From the NCBI RefSeq assembly GCF_019703515.2, contig NC_059348.1, forward strand, positions 25,414,156 through 25,478,155: a DNA stretch of 64,000 bases. The letters run 5' to 3'. Position 1 is the stretch's first letter, and every line of letters starts with the position of its first letter. Below, in pieces: positions 33,605-47,442 of the stretch. The translations under genes and the position numbers were made by a program. The notes beneath the pieces are model-generated. The model saw only the letters and a program-made list of their open reading frames with translations. It was not told the origin of the DNA and ran no database searches. Source of the DNA: Myxocyprinus asiaticus (taxonomy: Eukaryota; Chordata; Actinopteri; Cypriniformes; Catostomidae).

Positions 33605-36600
33605 ATGTCGAAGAACACGGTGTCAGATCGATTCAGAAAGGTTGATGTAGATGAGTACGACGAAAACAAATTTGTCGACGAAGAGGACGGCGGAGAAAAT
33701 CAGCTGGGTCCGGATGAGGCTGAGGTGGATTCTCTCATCAGATCATATCCTTTTTTAAGTCCTGTGTGATTACTTTTCAAAGAGCTTGCATGTTGCATGG
33801 CATTTTTATCGGTTGGTTTTTGGAAACACACTTCTAGTTTTAATTTGCAAATATTTGATATTTTATCTACTCACTGGTAGACGATATGGGTGTGGTAGTC
33901 ACTTTCATTCATTAGGTAAATGCACACTAACCTCCTCCCACAAGTAATTATCAACACTTTATGGTAATTCAAAAGTAATAAATTACTGCTGCCATCGTTA
34001 ATGCACGCAGTATATAAAGCTGCACATGATAGATGTGGCAATTACATAAAAACTGTCAGTCTTTGTGGTCGTGGGGTTGCTGTAGAAACACTTCCGGATG
34101 TCCGTGTCTTCCGGTTGCAAGCGTTTAATTCAGTTGCCACATTTTATAATAACAATGTAGTCAGTTTAAAAAACGTATGCATTATGATAATTTAAAGGAA
34201 TATGTGTGGTTCAATATAAGTTGATCTCAATCGACAGCATTCATGGCATAATGTATAAACATTTGTTATAATCCCTGCTTATCTTTAAATAATAATAAAA
34301 AAAAAAAAAAATCGAATTTACAGTGATGCACTTACAATGGAAGTGAATGGCGCCAGTTACACAAATGTTAAAATACTCACTTTTTTCAAATGTAGCCACA
34401 AGACATAAACAATATGTGTGTTAACGCAATTTTGCTTACAACCCTTTTCTGTGTAAACTATTATCCAATTTTACAACTTTGTGGTTCTGGTAAATGACTA
34501 TTTAAACAACATTACAGCTCAAATAATTTGAAAAAGTTTTATCAGAAGAACTAATGTAAGTGCATTTATAAAATTATAAGCTTTACATCATAAAAATCAT
34601 AGCTTTTCCTACCACTGCTATGCTGATGTTATGCAGCTCTACCTGTCATTCCAGCCTGATGACCCTACTGTCACAGCTCGTATCTCTGCCTGCCTCTCGT
34701 ACATTCCGGCCTGGATGAATAAACACTACCTTCAGCTCAAACTTGCCAAGACAGAACTCCTCGTGATCCCAGCCAACCCATGTGTTGACTACAACATCAC
34801 TATTCATCTTGGTTCAACTACACTAACACCAACCAGAACAGCCTGGAACCTTGGAGAGGTGGTAGATGATAAGCTTAATTTCACTGCACACATCTCATCA
34901 ACCGTCCGGTCTTGCAGATTTGCACTTTACAACTGCTACACAGCTCCTGGTCCAAGCTCTGGTCATTACAAGACTGGACTTCTGCAATGCTCTGTTGGCT
35001 GGCCTTCCAGCTAACACAAATAAGCCACTGCAGATGGTCCAGAATGCAGTAGCATGTCTGGTCTTCAATCAGCCTAAAAGGGCTCATGTCACCCCACTTT
35101 TGATTTCACACCACTGGCTACCTGTAGCTGCCTGCATCAAATTCAAGGCTTTGACTCTGGCCTTCAGGACAGCCAGTGGAACCGCACCCTCTTACTTCAG
35201 TTCACTTCTTCAGGTTTATGCTCCAACTCGCTCTCTGTGGTCTATGAACGAGCAACGCCTGGTGGTCCCATCACAAAGAGGCTCAAAGTCTATTACTCAA
35301 TCATTCACTTTCTCTGCTCCTCTGTGCTGGAATTAACTTCCAACTTCTACACAATCTGCTGTGACCTTCTCAACATTCAAGAACCAGCTGAAAACACATC
35401 TGTTCCGTGAGAACTTAACCAACCCACACTAATTGCACTTACTATTGAACTAAACTTGCACTTAATGTGCTAGCATCTTTACTACTACAGCCACTGTGAG
35501 AACTTGTCAGTCCTATACTGCAGATGTTGTTCAGGCTTTGTATGACAAATTGCTTGTGTCTCATTTGTTAGTCGCTTCGGATAAAAGCATCTGCTAAATG
35601 ACTAAATGTAAATATAAATGTACATTTCTGCCTTTAAATTCTCCAAAAATTGGCCCCATTGACTTTCATTATAAGTGCCTCACTGTAACCTAAAGTTTTT
35701 TTTCTTCTTTTCATTTTCTTTTTGTGGTAATCAACATTATGCCACAAATTCTCTCGATTAAGCTTAACTTGTATTGAACCTGGACTATTCCTTTAAGACT
35801 GAATAGTAAGATTTGAATACAGTCCGTTCTGAGGTGTTTTCCTTAGTGCAGTGTACAGGTAACCTGATGGGGGCTTTACAGGCGGTACTGAAGAATCCAC
35901 CAATCAATACCAAGAACCAGAATGTAAAGGTGAATTAAGCCTAAGCCACCTTAAAGTATCAGTCAAGCATGACATTTATAGCAAAAGCATCCTCTGTTCA
36001 GTGTCCAATAATACACTGCATTAGAAGTCCAATTATTACCTTCTACCAGTTTTGTAAGAACATCTGCTTGATGTATGGAACTAATGGGTTCATGATTCAT
36101 TTACTTTTCAAGGCAGTTCACTGTGTCTGTTTATGTGTTCAGGACCGGGCTGAAGGCCTCGTGTTGAAAGTGCTCAGCTCTTTCAAGGCTAGCGATATAG
36201 AAAAGGCTGTTCAGTCTCTGGATAAAACTGGAGTGGACCTCCTCATGAAGTACATCTACAAGGGCTTTGAAAGACCCTCAGACAACAGTAGTGCCATCCT
36301 GCTTCAGTGGCATGAAAAGGTAAGAGTACTGTATAGGCCTTGCTCACTGCAGAGCCATCTTTGATTTTTTTATGGGAATGACAACGAGGGTGTTTGGGAT
36401 AGACGTTCAGTCTCTTCAATTGGCTGTACTGCAGTTGAAAGTGTTTTTGGATCATTCTGCGGACAAAACATTGAAAAAATATTTTTTCAAAAACAAACAA
36501 GCAGACAAAGAACTCCAGACAAAAATTAGTTGCAGATGTGATCTAGGAGGTATATATAGCTTTATACTGTGCATTGAAGAGATGGTTATCCCTCACAGCC

Positions 36601-39350
36601 TCGTTTTTATTTCCGTTAAAAATCAAAGATGGCACTACTGTGAATAAGGTCTGGTTTGTGAAAGAGAAATTATTCATATTTTAGTCAATAAAGCACCATT
36701 AGCTTATTTTTTTCATTGAAAAGCAGAAGTAAATTGTCATCATTTACTCATTGTCATTACAACTTTAGATTATTTTCTTTCTTCTGTGGCACACAGAAGG
36801 AGATCTTAGGCAGAATGTTCAAGCTTTCAAGACAATGTTCAGTGATAAAAAGTGAACGAGGATTTATACTGCTCCAAAAAAGCACCATAAATGTTGTCCA
36901 TTGACTCAAACACTATATGCCAAGTCTTCTGAATCCATACGATAATATTGTGAAATAAGCCGCTTCCACCATCGGGCCGGACAGTTCTCATCACAAAACC
37001 ATACCATTCCGTGCCGATCTGGGCCAGTTGGCGCAGTTACAATTTCTTTTTCCACTGTGGTGCTGTGAAATCAGGAGAATGTACGTAACAGATCCATCTG
37101 TTGGCGACGGCGTGAGAGGTAACCATTGGAGCAAGTGCGGCGTGCTATGGAGGATGATAGCATATTCAATTTTTGGTACAGCTTTTTTTCTGTGGTTTTA
37201 CTCAGCTAACAAACAACAAAGACACGGACCATGATGCAAAAAGAAGAGTAAAGAGAAAAAGGCGTGAGGTTTTACATAATTTGCTGACAGTGCTGGGTGG
37301 ATTACTTGTGAATTTGTAATCAGTACCTGTAATATCAAATCAGTAATGTAATATTGTAGATTACATTTTTTGGGGGTAATCTAATCTGAATACTTTTGGA
37401 TTACTTCCAACCTAATTCTATTTTATTTGGTCACATGCATTTGAGTAGGATAATAATTTTAACATAAAAGTACAAAGAGGGAGAAAATGTATTTAATTCT
37501 TTATTACTTACAAAAAGAGCCTCACAAAAAGAGCTCCTTATGACATTTTTAAAAAAGTGCATTAAACATTGCATGAATGAAATAAACATTAAATCTACCA
37601 GCAATGACAGTGCATGGCCAAAGTTTATAATTCAAACACTGAGACATCAAGTTAATTTTAACTGCATAAAACAATAGCAACATTACGAAAATTAATGACC
37701 ATAAAATCAACAGCAGTGACATTGCTTGATCAAAGCTTTCATCTAAAAACACTGTGACAAGGTCTCTGACTTTGTTGAGTTCTCTTGGAATGAGGAAGCG
37801 GGAGCCAGGTGAACACTCCAATGTAAGTCACTTTTATTTCTCACTCTTTTCAGTGTCTCTAACAAAACTCAAATACTGCTCTTCAGCAACAAACTGATCA
37901 CACACATAAACACACTTCTGCATGCAACTCTCTCTCTCCCTCCAGCGGTCTGGATTGCCCTTTTTATCCCTCTCCGCTCTCACTGCAAACACAAAACAGC
38001 TGTTAGTGGTGATTTCCCACAGGTGTCAATCCTTACCGTTCTGTCTTTCCCGGCCTAGCTCTCTGCAAATGTCGCTCGGCCACACCCCCATCACCACAAA
38101 CACTTAACCATTACTGGTTACTTATGGTCCATCACCTATTCCAAAGTTGAGGTGCAAGATATTATCTTCTGAACAGCAACAATATTCTAAAAGCAGAATA
38201 TTTTAAAAACAGCAGAGTTCTACCGAGTCACACAAGGAACAATTGTGTCAAGTTTCATGCAGTGGAGCTTTGTTCCATATTGCTGCATATTTTTTGCAGT
38301 TAAACTATTGTGTACCCTGCAGGCAGGACCCTTAGAGATGGCATCCACTAGATCCTATGAAGCAATTAAGTTCAGTGTGTGAGCTGCACACCATTGGTGT
38401 AATTTCCTTCTTAAAAATTAAATGATCTCTATAAATCCTGTGGATAAATGTTGAGGTAGACTGCTCCATCTTCACCTGGCAGAATAGATCAGTTCTGAGT
38501 GCAATACACACAACACTCCCCCTCCTCCTCTCTTCCAAAAACACTCGAGGACTTAACGAACATATATCAGCGGTGTGTTGATTTGGAACAAAAAATTTAA
38601 AAGATTGAAAAAAAAGAATGATTAGAATGATCCATAAATTAACAATTTATTGCCATTGCCTTGTTAATCTGTAATCATGTAATCTGTAAAAAAGTAAATG
38701 TAGTCCAATTACGAGTATTTTAAAATTTAATGTAATCCAGTTACAAGTACAGTACTCGATTTTTGAAATCTGATTACATAATCCAGATTACATGTAATCT
38801 GTTACTACCTAGCACTGTTTGCTGAGGGCTTAAAACATAAAAAGGATATTTATTGACAAATTATTATGAGAATCAGATCAATATTTAAGTCCGTTTTTAC
38901 CATAAATTCTCCTCCCTGCCCAGTAGGGGGCAATATGCACAATGAATATCACCAGGAAACAAAAGAAGGACTTAAATATTGAACTGTTTCTCACCCACAC
39001 CTATCATATCTCTTCAGAAGATATCGATTTAACCACTTGAGTCGAATGGATTACTTTTATGCTGCCTTTATGTGCATTTTGGAGTTTCAAAATGTTGGCA
39101 CCCATTCACTTGTATTGAATGGACCTACAGAGCTGAGATATTCTTCTAAAAATCTTTGTTTGTGTTCTGCAGAACAAAAAAGGTTATGCACATCTGGGAT
39201 GGTATGAAGGGGAGTAAATGATGAGAGAATTTTCATTTTTGGGTGAACTATCTCTTTAACTACTGCAATGACTTCTGTCCTCTCTAGGCTCTCTCAGCAG
39301 GTGGCGTGGGCTCCATTGTCAGAGTGCTCACAGCCAGGAAAACTGTGTAA
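33605..39350 (+). CDS. arpc5: Actin-related protein 2/3 complex subunit 5 (p16-Arc)
   Basis: Smallest subunit of the Arp2/3 complex, which nucleates branched actin filaments in the cytoplasm and at the cell cortex. Coding exons are 33605-33744, 35857-35929, 36143-36319 and 39288-39350, joining to 150 residues (human ARPC5 has 151). The N-terminus [20 protein letters not shown] and the segments [20 protein letters not shown] and [20 protein letters not shown] are near-identical to the vertebrate protein. The frame across intron 1 is right only if that intron has AT-AC borders (33745-35856). This gives [18 protein letters not shown], matching the human order. Other introns are GT-AG. Introns 1 and 3 carry inserted LINE, hAT and MITE copies. 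A linked single-copy housekeeping gene is the simplest reading. Confidence 0.95.
34191..35796. mobile_element. MITE (AAAGGAATGTTC..CAATCGACAGC family), split copy
   Basis: Left piece 34191-34600 begins 'tttaaaggaata' and carries 'tctcaatcgacagc' and 'ggcataatgt'. Right piece 35635-35796 carries 'tataagtgcctcactgtaac', 'attatgccacaa' and ends 'actattcctttaag'. Both halves match the intact copy at 55346-55730. The two halves are separated by a LINE fragment, so the LINE inserted into the MITE. Confidence 0.7.
34600..35635 (+). mobile_element. 5'-truncated L2/Maui-like LINE
   Basis: Encodes a decayed reverse transcriptase C-terminus. A YADD-like box reads YADV followed by MQLYLSF. Downstream are [70 protein letters not shown] and [12 protein letters not shown]. 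The frame shifts near 34935. The 3' end 'ggataaaagcatctgctaaa' followed by 'tgactaaatgtaaatataaatg' is a familiar teleost L2-type LINE tail. Confidence 0.8.
36710..36960. repeat. Dispersed repeat fragment in arpc5 intron 3
   Basis: Contains 'catcatttactcattgtcat' and 'tttctttcttctgtggcaca', family words of the GGGATAGTTCACCC MITE group. Both ends are missing or degenerate. Confidence 0.4.
37288..38817. mobile_element. hAT-type non-autonomous transposon with 8 bp TSD
   Basis: Starts CAGTGCTGGGTGG and ends CTACCTAGCACTG, inverted repeats matching at 11 of 13 positions. It is flanked by identical 8-mers TTTGCTGA at 37280-37287 and 38818-38825. CAG-type ends with 8 bp duplications define hAT elements. 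Both outer 250 bp are rich in 'gattaca'-like words and match the element at 18715-19235. The central 1 kb is unique to this copy and shows no transposase. It lies in arpc5 intron 3. Confidence 0.88.
39005..39259. mobile_element. TTAA-flanked MITE, copy 5 (partial)
   Basis: The right half matches the family: 'cctacagagctgagatatt', 'tttgtgttctgcagaa', 'aattttcatttttgggtgaa' and terminal 'tctctttaa'. The left terminus is not found. It ends just before the last arpc5 exon. Confidence 0.6.
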
Positions 39351-40985
39351 ACTTCAGCACTGTGGCAGGATTGGCAGGGGGACTGGCTGGCACAACACCT
39401 CGTGGTCTGGTTTATGCCCATATGCCATACTGTGGAGGATGCTCAGTCACTCAGTTACGATCAAACAATACACTCTCATTTGGATTTCTTGCAGTGAAGA
39501 TATGCACCTTGGACCTGTATGTCAACAGAATGGTGATGAGAAATGTTATTATTGACCTCAGCACAGACATTTTAGCTATTATCAAAGGATATGCCTCTTT
39601 ACTTGTCTACTTCACCTCTCATACTTGTTCCAGTGTGATGACTGAACATGTAAAGGCATGACTAAATCATTACATAGTAATGCTAGCAATGGCATGTTAC
39701 AGTGAGGCACTCTGGCGTGTACTATTATTTGTGATCCGCTCCATCGTTTTGAGTCACTTTGACCTAAAATCACATTTTGCACTAAAGTAAAAGGAGACCA
39801 TCTCAGCTTTGTGATTAAATAATCATTATGTGTCTTCTCCAAACTGTTGCAGAGACTTTCCCTTTTACTTCCATGCATAAAACTCGTTCAGTTTCTGGCT
39901 CGAAGTAACTCAAAATGATGGAGCAGGTCACATTTGTTTTACCTAAGAAAATGATCCATTTAGTTTGTAGAGGATTTTCAGTTTGCATTCTTTCACAACC
40001 TCCCCATCATCTACTCCTTTTGAGAAACATAATCAGAGCTGGTCTATGGAATATGCCAAAATCAGTATTCACTTGGTTATTTTAGTTTGGTAGTACATGC
40101 TGTATTATTCATGGCCATGATTTCTTTACCACTTGCGTGCACTGCATATGTTAGTTCAAGGTTGGTTTTTGAATATAGCCTTATCTTAATGCCTGTGCTT
40201 TTAGGCAAGAGGGAGATTTCCTGCCCAAATTATTGTGGTAATAAGCTTGTTTTCCTTTATTGTTCCTTCAGTAATTCATGCAGCTTCTATGACACATCTC
40301 CTTGGTTTCATATCACACTGGGATCACATTTTGAGAGTAAAAAAGGGAATAATTTTTCTTATGTTGCAAAAAACTTTTTTATTGTCATAACTGTTAATTC
40401 ATACTAATTCATACTGTGTTTTTTGTACTCTTTACAAAAACTAAGAGTTTCTTTTTTTGTAATGCTGAGTGTTATTAAAATTGTCCACCAGAAGCTTGTG
40501 TATATTGATCACATTTTGGAACTTTGTTAGATGTTATCAATTACAGAAATAATAATCATAATCATAAACAATTTCTTAACATACTTTAAATTCAGACATT
40601 ATGTCAGGTGCTGATTATATAGCTAACCTCTGAGACACACAAGTGTTTGTGCACTCTCACATTTCCAACCAAACAAGGCAGCAAGCAGTCTAGCAAGACA
40701 TTTCTAGATCAGGCTTATGCTGCAATGGAGACATGTTAGAGTGCAGAGGTTGCTTCCACTGTGGTCTGTATATTTTTGCCATACTTGAAGCCATACATAA
40801 GCAACCCAAGGAAGTATCCACTTGTTCGTGAAAGATTCTTGGTGAATGTTCAGTTTGCATCATGCCAGTCAATAATTTGATTAAATGCGAAATATTATGA
40901 ACTAGTTTACCAACTGCCTTATCAAAAATTCCTTTTATATTGTATGGTCCTTTTGAAAAATAAATTAAATGTATTATAATTTCTG
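39351..40985 (+). other. arpc5: arpc5 3' UTR
   Basis: No coding or repeat structure is obvious from the stop codon to an AATAAA at 40959-40964, giving a predicted 3' UTR of about 1.6 kb. Human ARPC5 also has a long 3' UTR. The end is a prediction from the signal alone. Confidence 0.55.
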
Positions 40986-41243
40986 TTGTGTTTTTTCCAT
41001 CTGTATTTATTAATGGTACAAATGTATATTTGAGTTATGTCATAAAAGCGATTTCTGTTCTGTTGTTAGTCTCTGCGCCAACATGACAAAAATGCATTTT
41101 CTCTCATTTTAGTCTGAAATGTCAATTGTGCTTGCTTTATTTACACATATGATTTAAGTTGTATATTTAAATTTGAATGAACAATTATATTGACTGTTAA
41201 ATAATATAAAATATTTTATTTATAATTTATATATATAATATAT

Positions 41244-41955
41244 AAGCACTGCAAAGGGTGGTGCGAACTGCCAGACACATCATCGGAGGTGAGCTTCCCT
41301 CCCTCCAGGAAATATATACAAGGCGGTGTGTGAAAAAAGCTCGGAGGATCATCAGAGACTCCATACACCTGAGCCATGGGCTGTTCTCACTGCTACCATC
41401 AGGCAGGCGGTATCGCAGCATCAGGATCCGCACCAGCCAACTTCATGACAGCTTCTTCCCCCAAGAAATCAGACTTTTGAACTCTTGATCTCCCATGATC
41501 AAAATACATCAGCACTGCACTTTATTACCCTTACTCTTATATCTCACACCGGACTGTCATAAATTATATTATTATTATATTATATTCTCTCTTAACAACT
41601 TACTATCAACCGACAGCCTGAATGTCAATACAGTACAATACAACCTACTGTACATTCTATATATACTATATATATACTTTTTTATATTTTTTTATTTTTT
41701 ATTTTTATTGAATAATGTGTATCTATATAGTGCGTATTGTATACTGTACAGTGTATGTTATTATTTGTATATTGTTGAGTGTAATTATGTGTATAACAGA
41801 TGTTTAAATTGTGCTGTGTTAATTTGATGTTATTGTAAATTGGTACTGTCTCATCACTGTCACGACTGCTATGTTGATCGGAACTGCACCCAAGAATTTC
41901 ACACACCATTGCACTTGTGTATGTGGCTGTGTGACAATAAAGTGATTTGATTGAT

Positions 41956-41958
<3 letters not shown>
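41244..41958 (+). mobile_element. 5'-truncated LINE 3' end (CR1/L2/Rex1-like), copy 2
   Basis: Plus-strand relative of 19548-20185. It encodes [52 protein letters not shown] and FFPQEIRLLNS followed by a stop. A 3' UTR with 'tgtgacaataaagtgatttg' and GATT repeats follows, running into an AT microsatellite. Confidence 0.72.

Positions 41959-42013
<55 letters not shown>
41959..42013. repeat. (AT)n microsatellite
   Basis: About 55 bp of AT repeat between a LINE tail and a Tc1-like transposon. The transposon probably inserted at a TA within it. Confidence 0.9.
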
Positions 42014-43628
<1,615 letters not shown>

Positions 43629-44049
43629 TATATATTCTGGATTCTTATGAAACACACTCAAAAAAATAAAAAAATAAAAATAATATACATATATATATAT
43701 TTAAGAATTACACCTTTCAATTTCATAACAAAATTCCATCAAATTTAAGTAATCTTAAATAAAAAACTAAATAAAGTTTTATTAACTGAATTTTGTTGAA
43801 CATCACACAATTCAATTTGACGCAATTTTATTATGACATTTAAATGCTAAGTAAATCTTAAGGATAGGCTAAAATATTTTTTTGAGTGCATTTATTCTTT
43901 AAAGGGATAGTTCACCCCAAAAATAGTTTTCCTCTGCAGAACACAAAGATTTTTAGGAGAATATTTCAGCTCTGTTGGTCCATTCAAAGCAAGTGAATGG
44001 TGAACAGAACTTTGAATCTCTAAAAAGCACATTAAGGCAGCATAAAAGT

Positions 44050-44515
44050 TAGGGATGCACCAATACCACTTTTTCTCTTCCGATCAGATACCAGTGTTGT
44101 TGTTGTTTTTTTTTTTTGCATAATCAGTTTAGAATATCTTTACATTATTGTGTGGAACTAATTGGGAGTACTCTTTAATATGTAAAGAAACACAAACCTC
44201 TAACTACACATTATTTCAATATAAATGTATAGCTTATTAAGAAACACTTTATTAACTAGTCTACTGGATAATGTAGCAGCAAAATTAACAGTAATTCCAG
44301 TATGTCATCAGTAGAAAAGAAACCAGCGTTTTATTTTTTTATTTTTATTTATTTATTTTTTTTTTTTCAAAAATGTTTCAACTTGCATCTGGACTTTAAA
44401 GGATTCAGATCTCCTTTTCATCAGACATCAGTCCACTTTTCATTCACACAGTTATTTTTTGGAACCCATTCAACTTAAATATTATTATAAATTGTGAACA
44501 AATACTACTGGTGAC

Positions 44516-44555
<40 letters not shown>

Positions 44556-45031
44556 TGTTATTAATATTATTATTATTATTGACTTTTAATTTTAATCTTA
44601 AATACAACAGTAACATATTTAAATCGTGCACTTTTTAAACCCTCATGCTTTTATTTTGACATTACCGCTGTGAAGGCTAAAAATAGCCGCGAGTGCATCA
44701 CCAGCCTGTGCATGAGTTTGTGTCAGCAGAGCAGCACCATTCACTAACGCGCTGGCGCTGCGCATACTATATATTTACTTATTAAACACAGCCTTTCACA
44801 GAGCTATCGCACGTCTTCAAGTGGCTTTGAATAAAATGCACGAGTCATATGAACTACTTTAATGGTGTTTTTATGGTTCTTTTATATCATTTTTTTTTAG
44901 CTTGACAGTAACGAACATGACTAACACACAGTATCGGATTTGGATCTGGCTCGTCGGACCGATACCCGATCCGTTTAAAAGCTTCGGTATCGGAGCCGAT
45001 ACCAATCCAGGTATCAGATCAGTGAATCCTA
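44050..45031. mobile_element. hAT-type element (TAGGGATGCACC ends) with 8 bp TSD
   Basis: Starts TAGGGATGCACCAATACCA and ends with a degenerate inverted copy, 'gtatcagatcagtgaatccta'. Identical 8-mers ATAAAAGT flank it at 44042-44049 and 45032-45039. The interior is A/T-rich, with a TAA microsatellite at 44513-44553, and has no transposase. The subterminal 'cggatttggatctggctcgt' to 'gccgatacc' stretch is rich in GATACC-like words. Confidence 0.85.
44513..44553. repeat. (TAA)n microsatellite
   Basis: About 41 bp of TAA trinucleotide repeat inside the hAT-type element. Confidence 0.9.
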
Positions 45032-45509
45032 ATAAAAGTAATCCATAAGACTCCAGTGGTTAAATCCATGTCTTCAGAAGCGATGCGATAAGTGTGGGTG
45101 AGAAACAGATCAATATTTTAAACTTGTATTACTATAAATCTTCACTTTCACATTCTTTTGTTTTTGGTGATTCTCATTCTTCATGCATGTCACCATCTAC
45201 TGGGCAGGGAGGAGAATTTATAGTCAAAAATGACAATATTAATCTGTTTCTTTCTCACACCTATCATAGCACTTTTGAAGACATGGTATAAAAGTGAAGT
45301 CTTATGGATTAATTTTATGCTGACTTCATGTCCTTTTTGGAGCTTCAAAGTTCTTTTCACCATTCACGCATTGTATGGACCAACAGAGCTGAGATATTTT
45401 TCTAAAAATCTTCGTTTGTGTTCTGCAGAAAAAAGAAATTCATACACATCTGGGATGGTATGAGGGAATGATGAGAGAATATCTATTTTTGGGTGAACAG
45501 TTCCTTTAA

Positions 45510-47320
45510 ATGAAAATGAGTGTAATGAGATTTGACCCAATTAAATGCATTTTAACCTGATGAAATGAGAAAAGATGCATTCTTTTACACAAACATAACA
45601 AAAAGGTCTGGCTATATTTGCAATGGATTGGTAAATATTTGAGACTTAGATTGTATTTACTTAATTTGATGTGCCAAATCACAGTAGATACAGACATTAA
45701 ATACTTCAGGCTTCTAAAGAAGTTCTAATCAGAAAAAAACTTGGCAGGGTTTATAGTCAAATTACATGGTGGTTAAGGTACAAATACATTTACCATACTT
45801 AAAATTCTACCTATAAAGTATTCATGTTTAGGCTAAATGTCCAGCTAAAAAGCAATAACGTAAGTGTTTGACAATCAAAACACCACTAGATGGAGGTCTA
45901 ACATCTGTCAGTGGTGAATTATAGGGCTTTTCTCACTACTCCAACCCCTGGGTCAACATTATTTTTTGACCTTGGGTTAAACTGTCATGAAACCCCCCTT
46001 TTAACCACTGGTTAAACAATGTTTTACACTTGCAATTTTTAAAGAGCCAAGGCAGAATTATCAACTGGGCATGTGGGGGACATGACCCGGAGCCCCAAAT
46101 TTCCAGGGACCCCAAGCAGCGAGTACCCCATCCCTCAGTACCAATCACCACTCTAGAACAACACAAGGGTCGTTTTGTTGTTTTGTGTACTGTGGAGATC
46201 ATTAAATGAAGGGCCCCTTTAAATATAATAAATAATAAATAAATAGAAGAGCACAGGGGCCCATGAACTAAGTTAAGTTTTTCTCCACTGCAGTAATAAA
46301 TATATGAGAGATAACAAACTCTTTACAATAAGAACTGGGCACACGGGTATATAAGAGGGTAGGCAAAAGATGCGTTGTGGTCTTGTCATTTATTACTTCC
46401 CAAAGCGATCACTCAGGGTCGCTGTTTTCTACTGCCTCTTGAATGCTCCTGTGTAAAATCTTAATTTGTTTCCCTGCATGTGCTGTAGTGTAAACGACAT
46501 AAGAATTTTCATATGAAGAGGAGAAAGATCAACTATAATCTTACCAAAGCAATAAAGGTGTGTGACACAAATCAACACAATCTACACTATATATTTTCAT
46601 ATCTCAGAAATGCATCTATAAATACTCTATAGTGACCCTAACTACAGACAATTTTGATGACTTATATAAGACTAAGAATCAGACAGTATGTGTGGATAAC
46701 TATGAATTAAACATACAATCATACAGAATACAACCAGATGATGACAACCAAGGTGCCAACCAAAAAGGAGACCAGCTTTGCTTACATACTTCTATTTGAT
46801 TCATTTTAGGGACAGATTTGACAAACAGGAATGTAGTGAGTTGTGACTGCTGATAAGAATCATTTGGAAATTTGTATGTCAGTTTATCTTAAAAGTATGT
46901 TTTAAAGCCAAGGGAATCACAGATGTTTGTTTTCAATATTTTTTTTTACCACCAACATTTCACAAAAGGCTAATTGAAATGTAAACATATTTGTCATCAA
47001 CAGTGACAATAGTCTGATAATTGCACAATGCCTTGCTCTGAACAATACAAGTAATTCTAAATGGATTATACCAACATGAACTCTGGATTCCTTTACATCT
47101 TCTTAAAAGACCCACATTTAACATTAACACAAAATACATTTAGAGTAGTCCACAAAACGAGTTCACTGTAAGAAGAGGATAACCTGCAATTGTTACACTT
47201 AGGAGCTATCCCTTGGCTAACCCTTTAGAATTAGTTTTGTTGGTGTAACCTAATCAAGTTGATTCGGACATGTTAAATAGTAACCTAAATTAACTGATTT
47301 GAAATGTATGTATATGCGGC
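45510..47320. other. Intergenic DNA between arpc5 and ivns1abp
   Basis: A/T-rich, with no coding exon I can support. A short C/A-rich piece at 46060-46265 looks like an old repeat fragment of unknown family. Confidence 0.4.
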
Positions 47321-47331
47321 ACGCACACGCG

Positions 47332-47429
<98 letters not shown>

Positions 47430-47435
47430 TACACA
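47321..47435. repeat. (CA)n microsatellite with (CG)n start
   Basis: A CG/CA alternating tract at 47321-47340 leads into about 85 bp of pure AC repeat. Alternating purine-pyrimidine DNA of this length has the potential to adopt Z-form. Confidence 0.95.
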
Positions 47436-47442
47436 CCCAACA

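Larger units (their letters stand above)
33745..35856 (+). other. arpc5: AT-AC (U12-type) intron 1 of arpc5
   Basis: The intron begins ATATCCTTTT at 33745, identical to the U12 AT-AC 5' splice-site consensus. It ends TTCCTTAGTGCAGTGTAC at 35856. TTCCTTAGT (35839-35847) resembles the U12 branch-site consensus, 11 nt from the 3' border. Using these borders restores the reading frame and the conserved protein sequence exactly; I found no GT donor that does so. The intron also carries a MITE split by an L2-like LINE. Confidence 0.9.
43898..45509. mobile_element. TTAA-flanked MITE, copy 6, split by a hAT element
   Basis: Left end 'tttaaagggatagttcaccc' (43898 on) and right end 'gggtgaacagttcctttaaa'. 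The interior on both sides matches family members. Removing 44050-45031 and one TSD joins 'gcataaaagt' to 'aatccataagactccagtgg', the expected family interior. Confidence 0.75.

Noticed and set aside
33745..33780. Conventional GT donors in arpc5 exon 1 (at AAGTCC or CCTGTG).
   Set aside because: They would add SYPFLS-like residues absent from the family and put exon 2 in the wrong frame; the AT-AC borders fit exactly.
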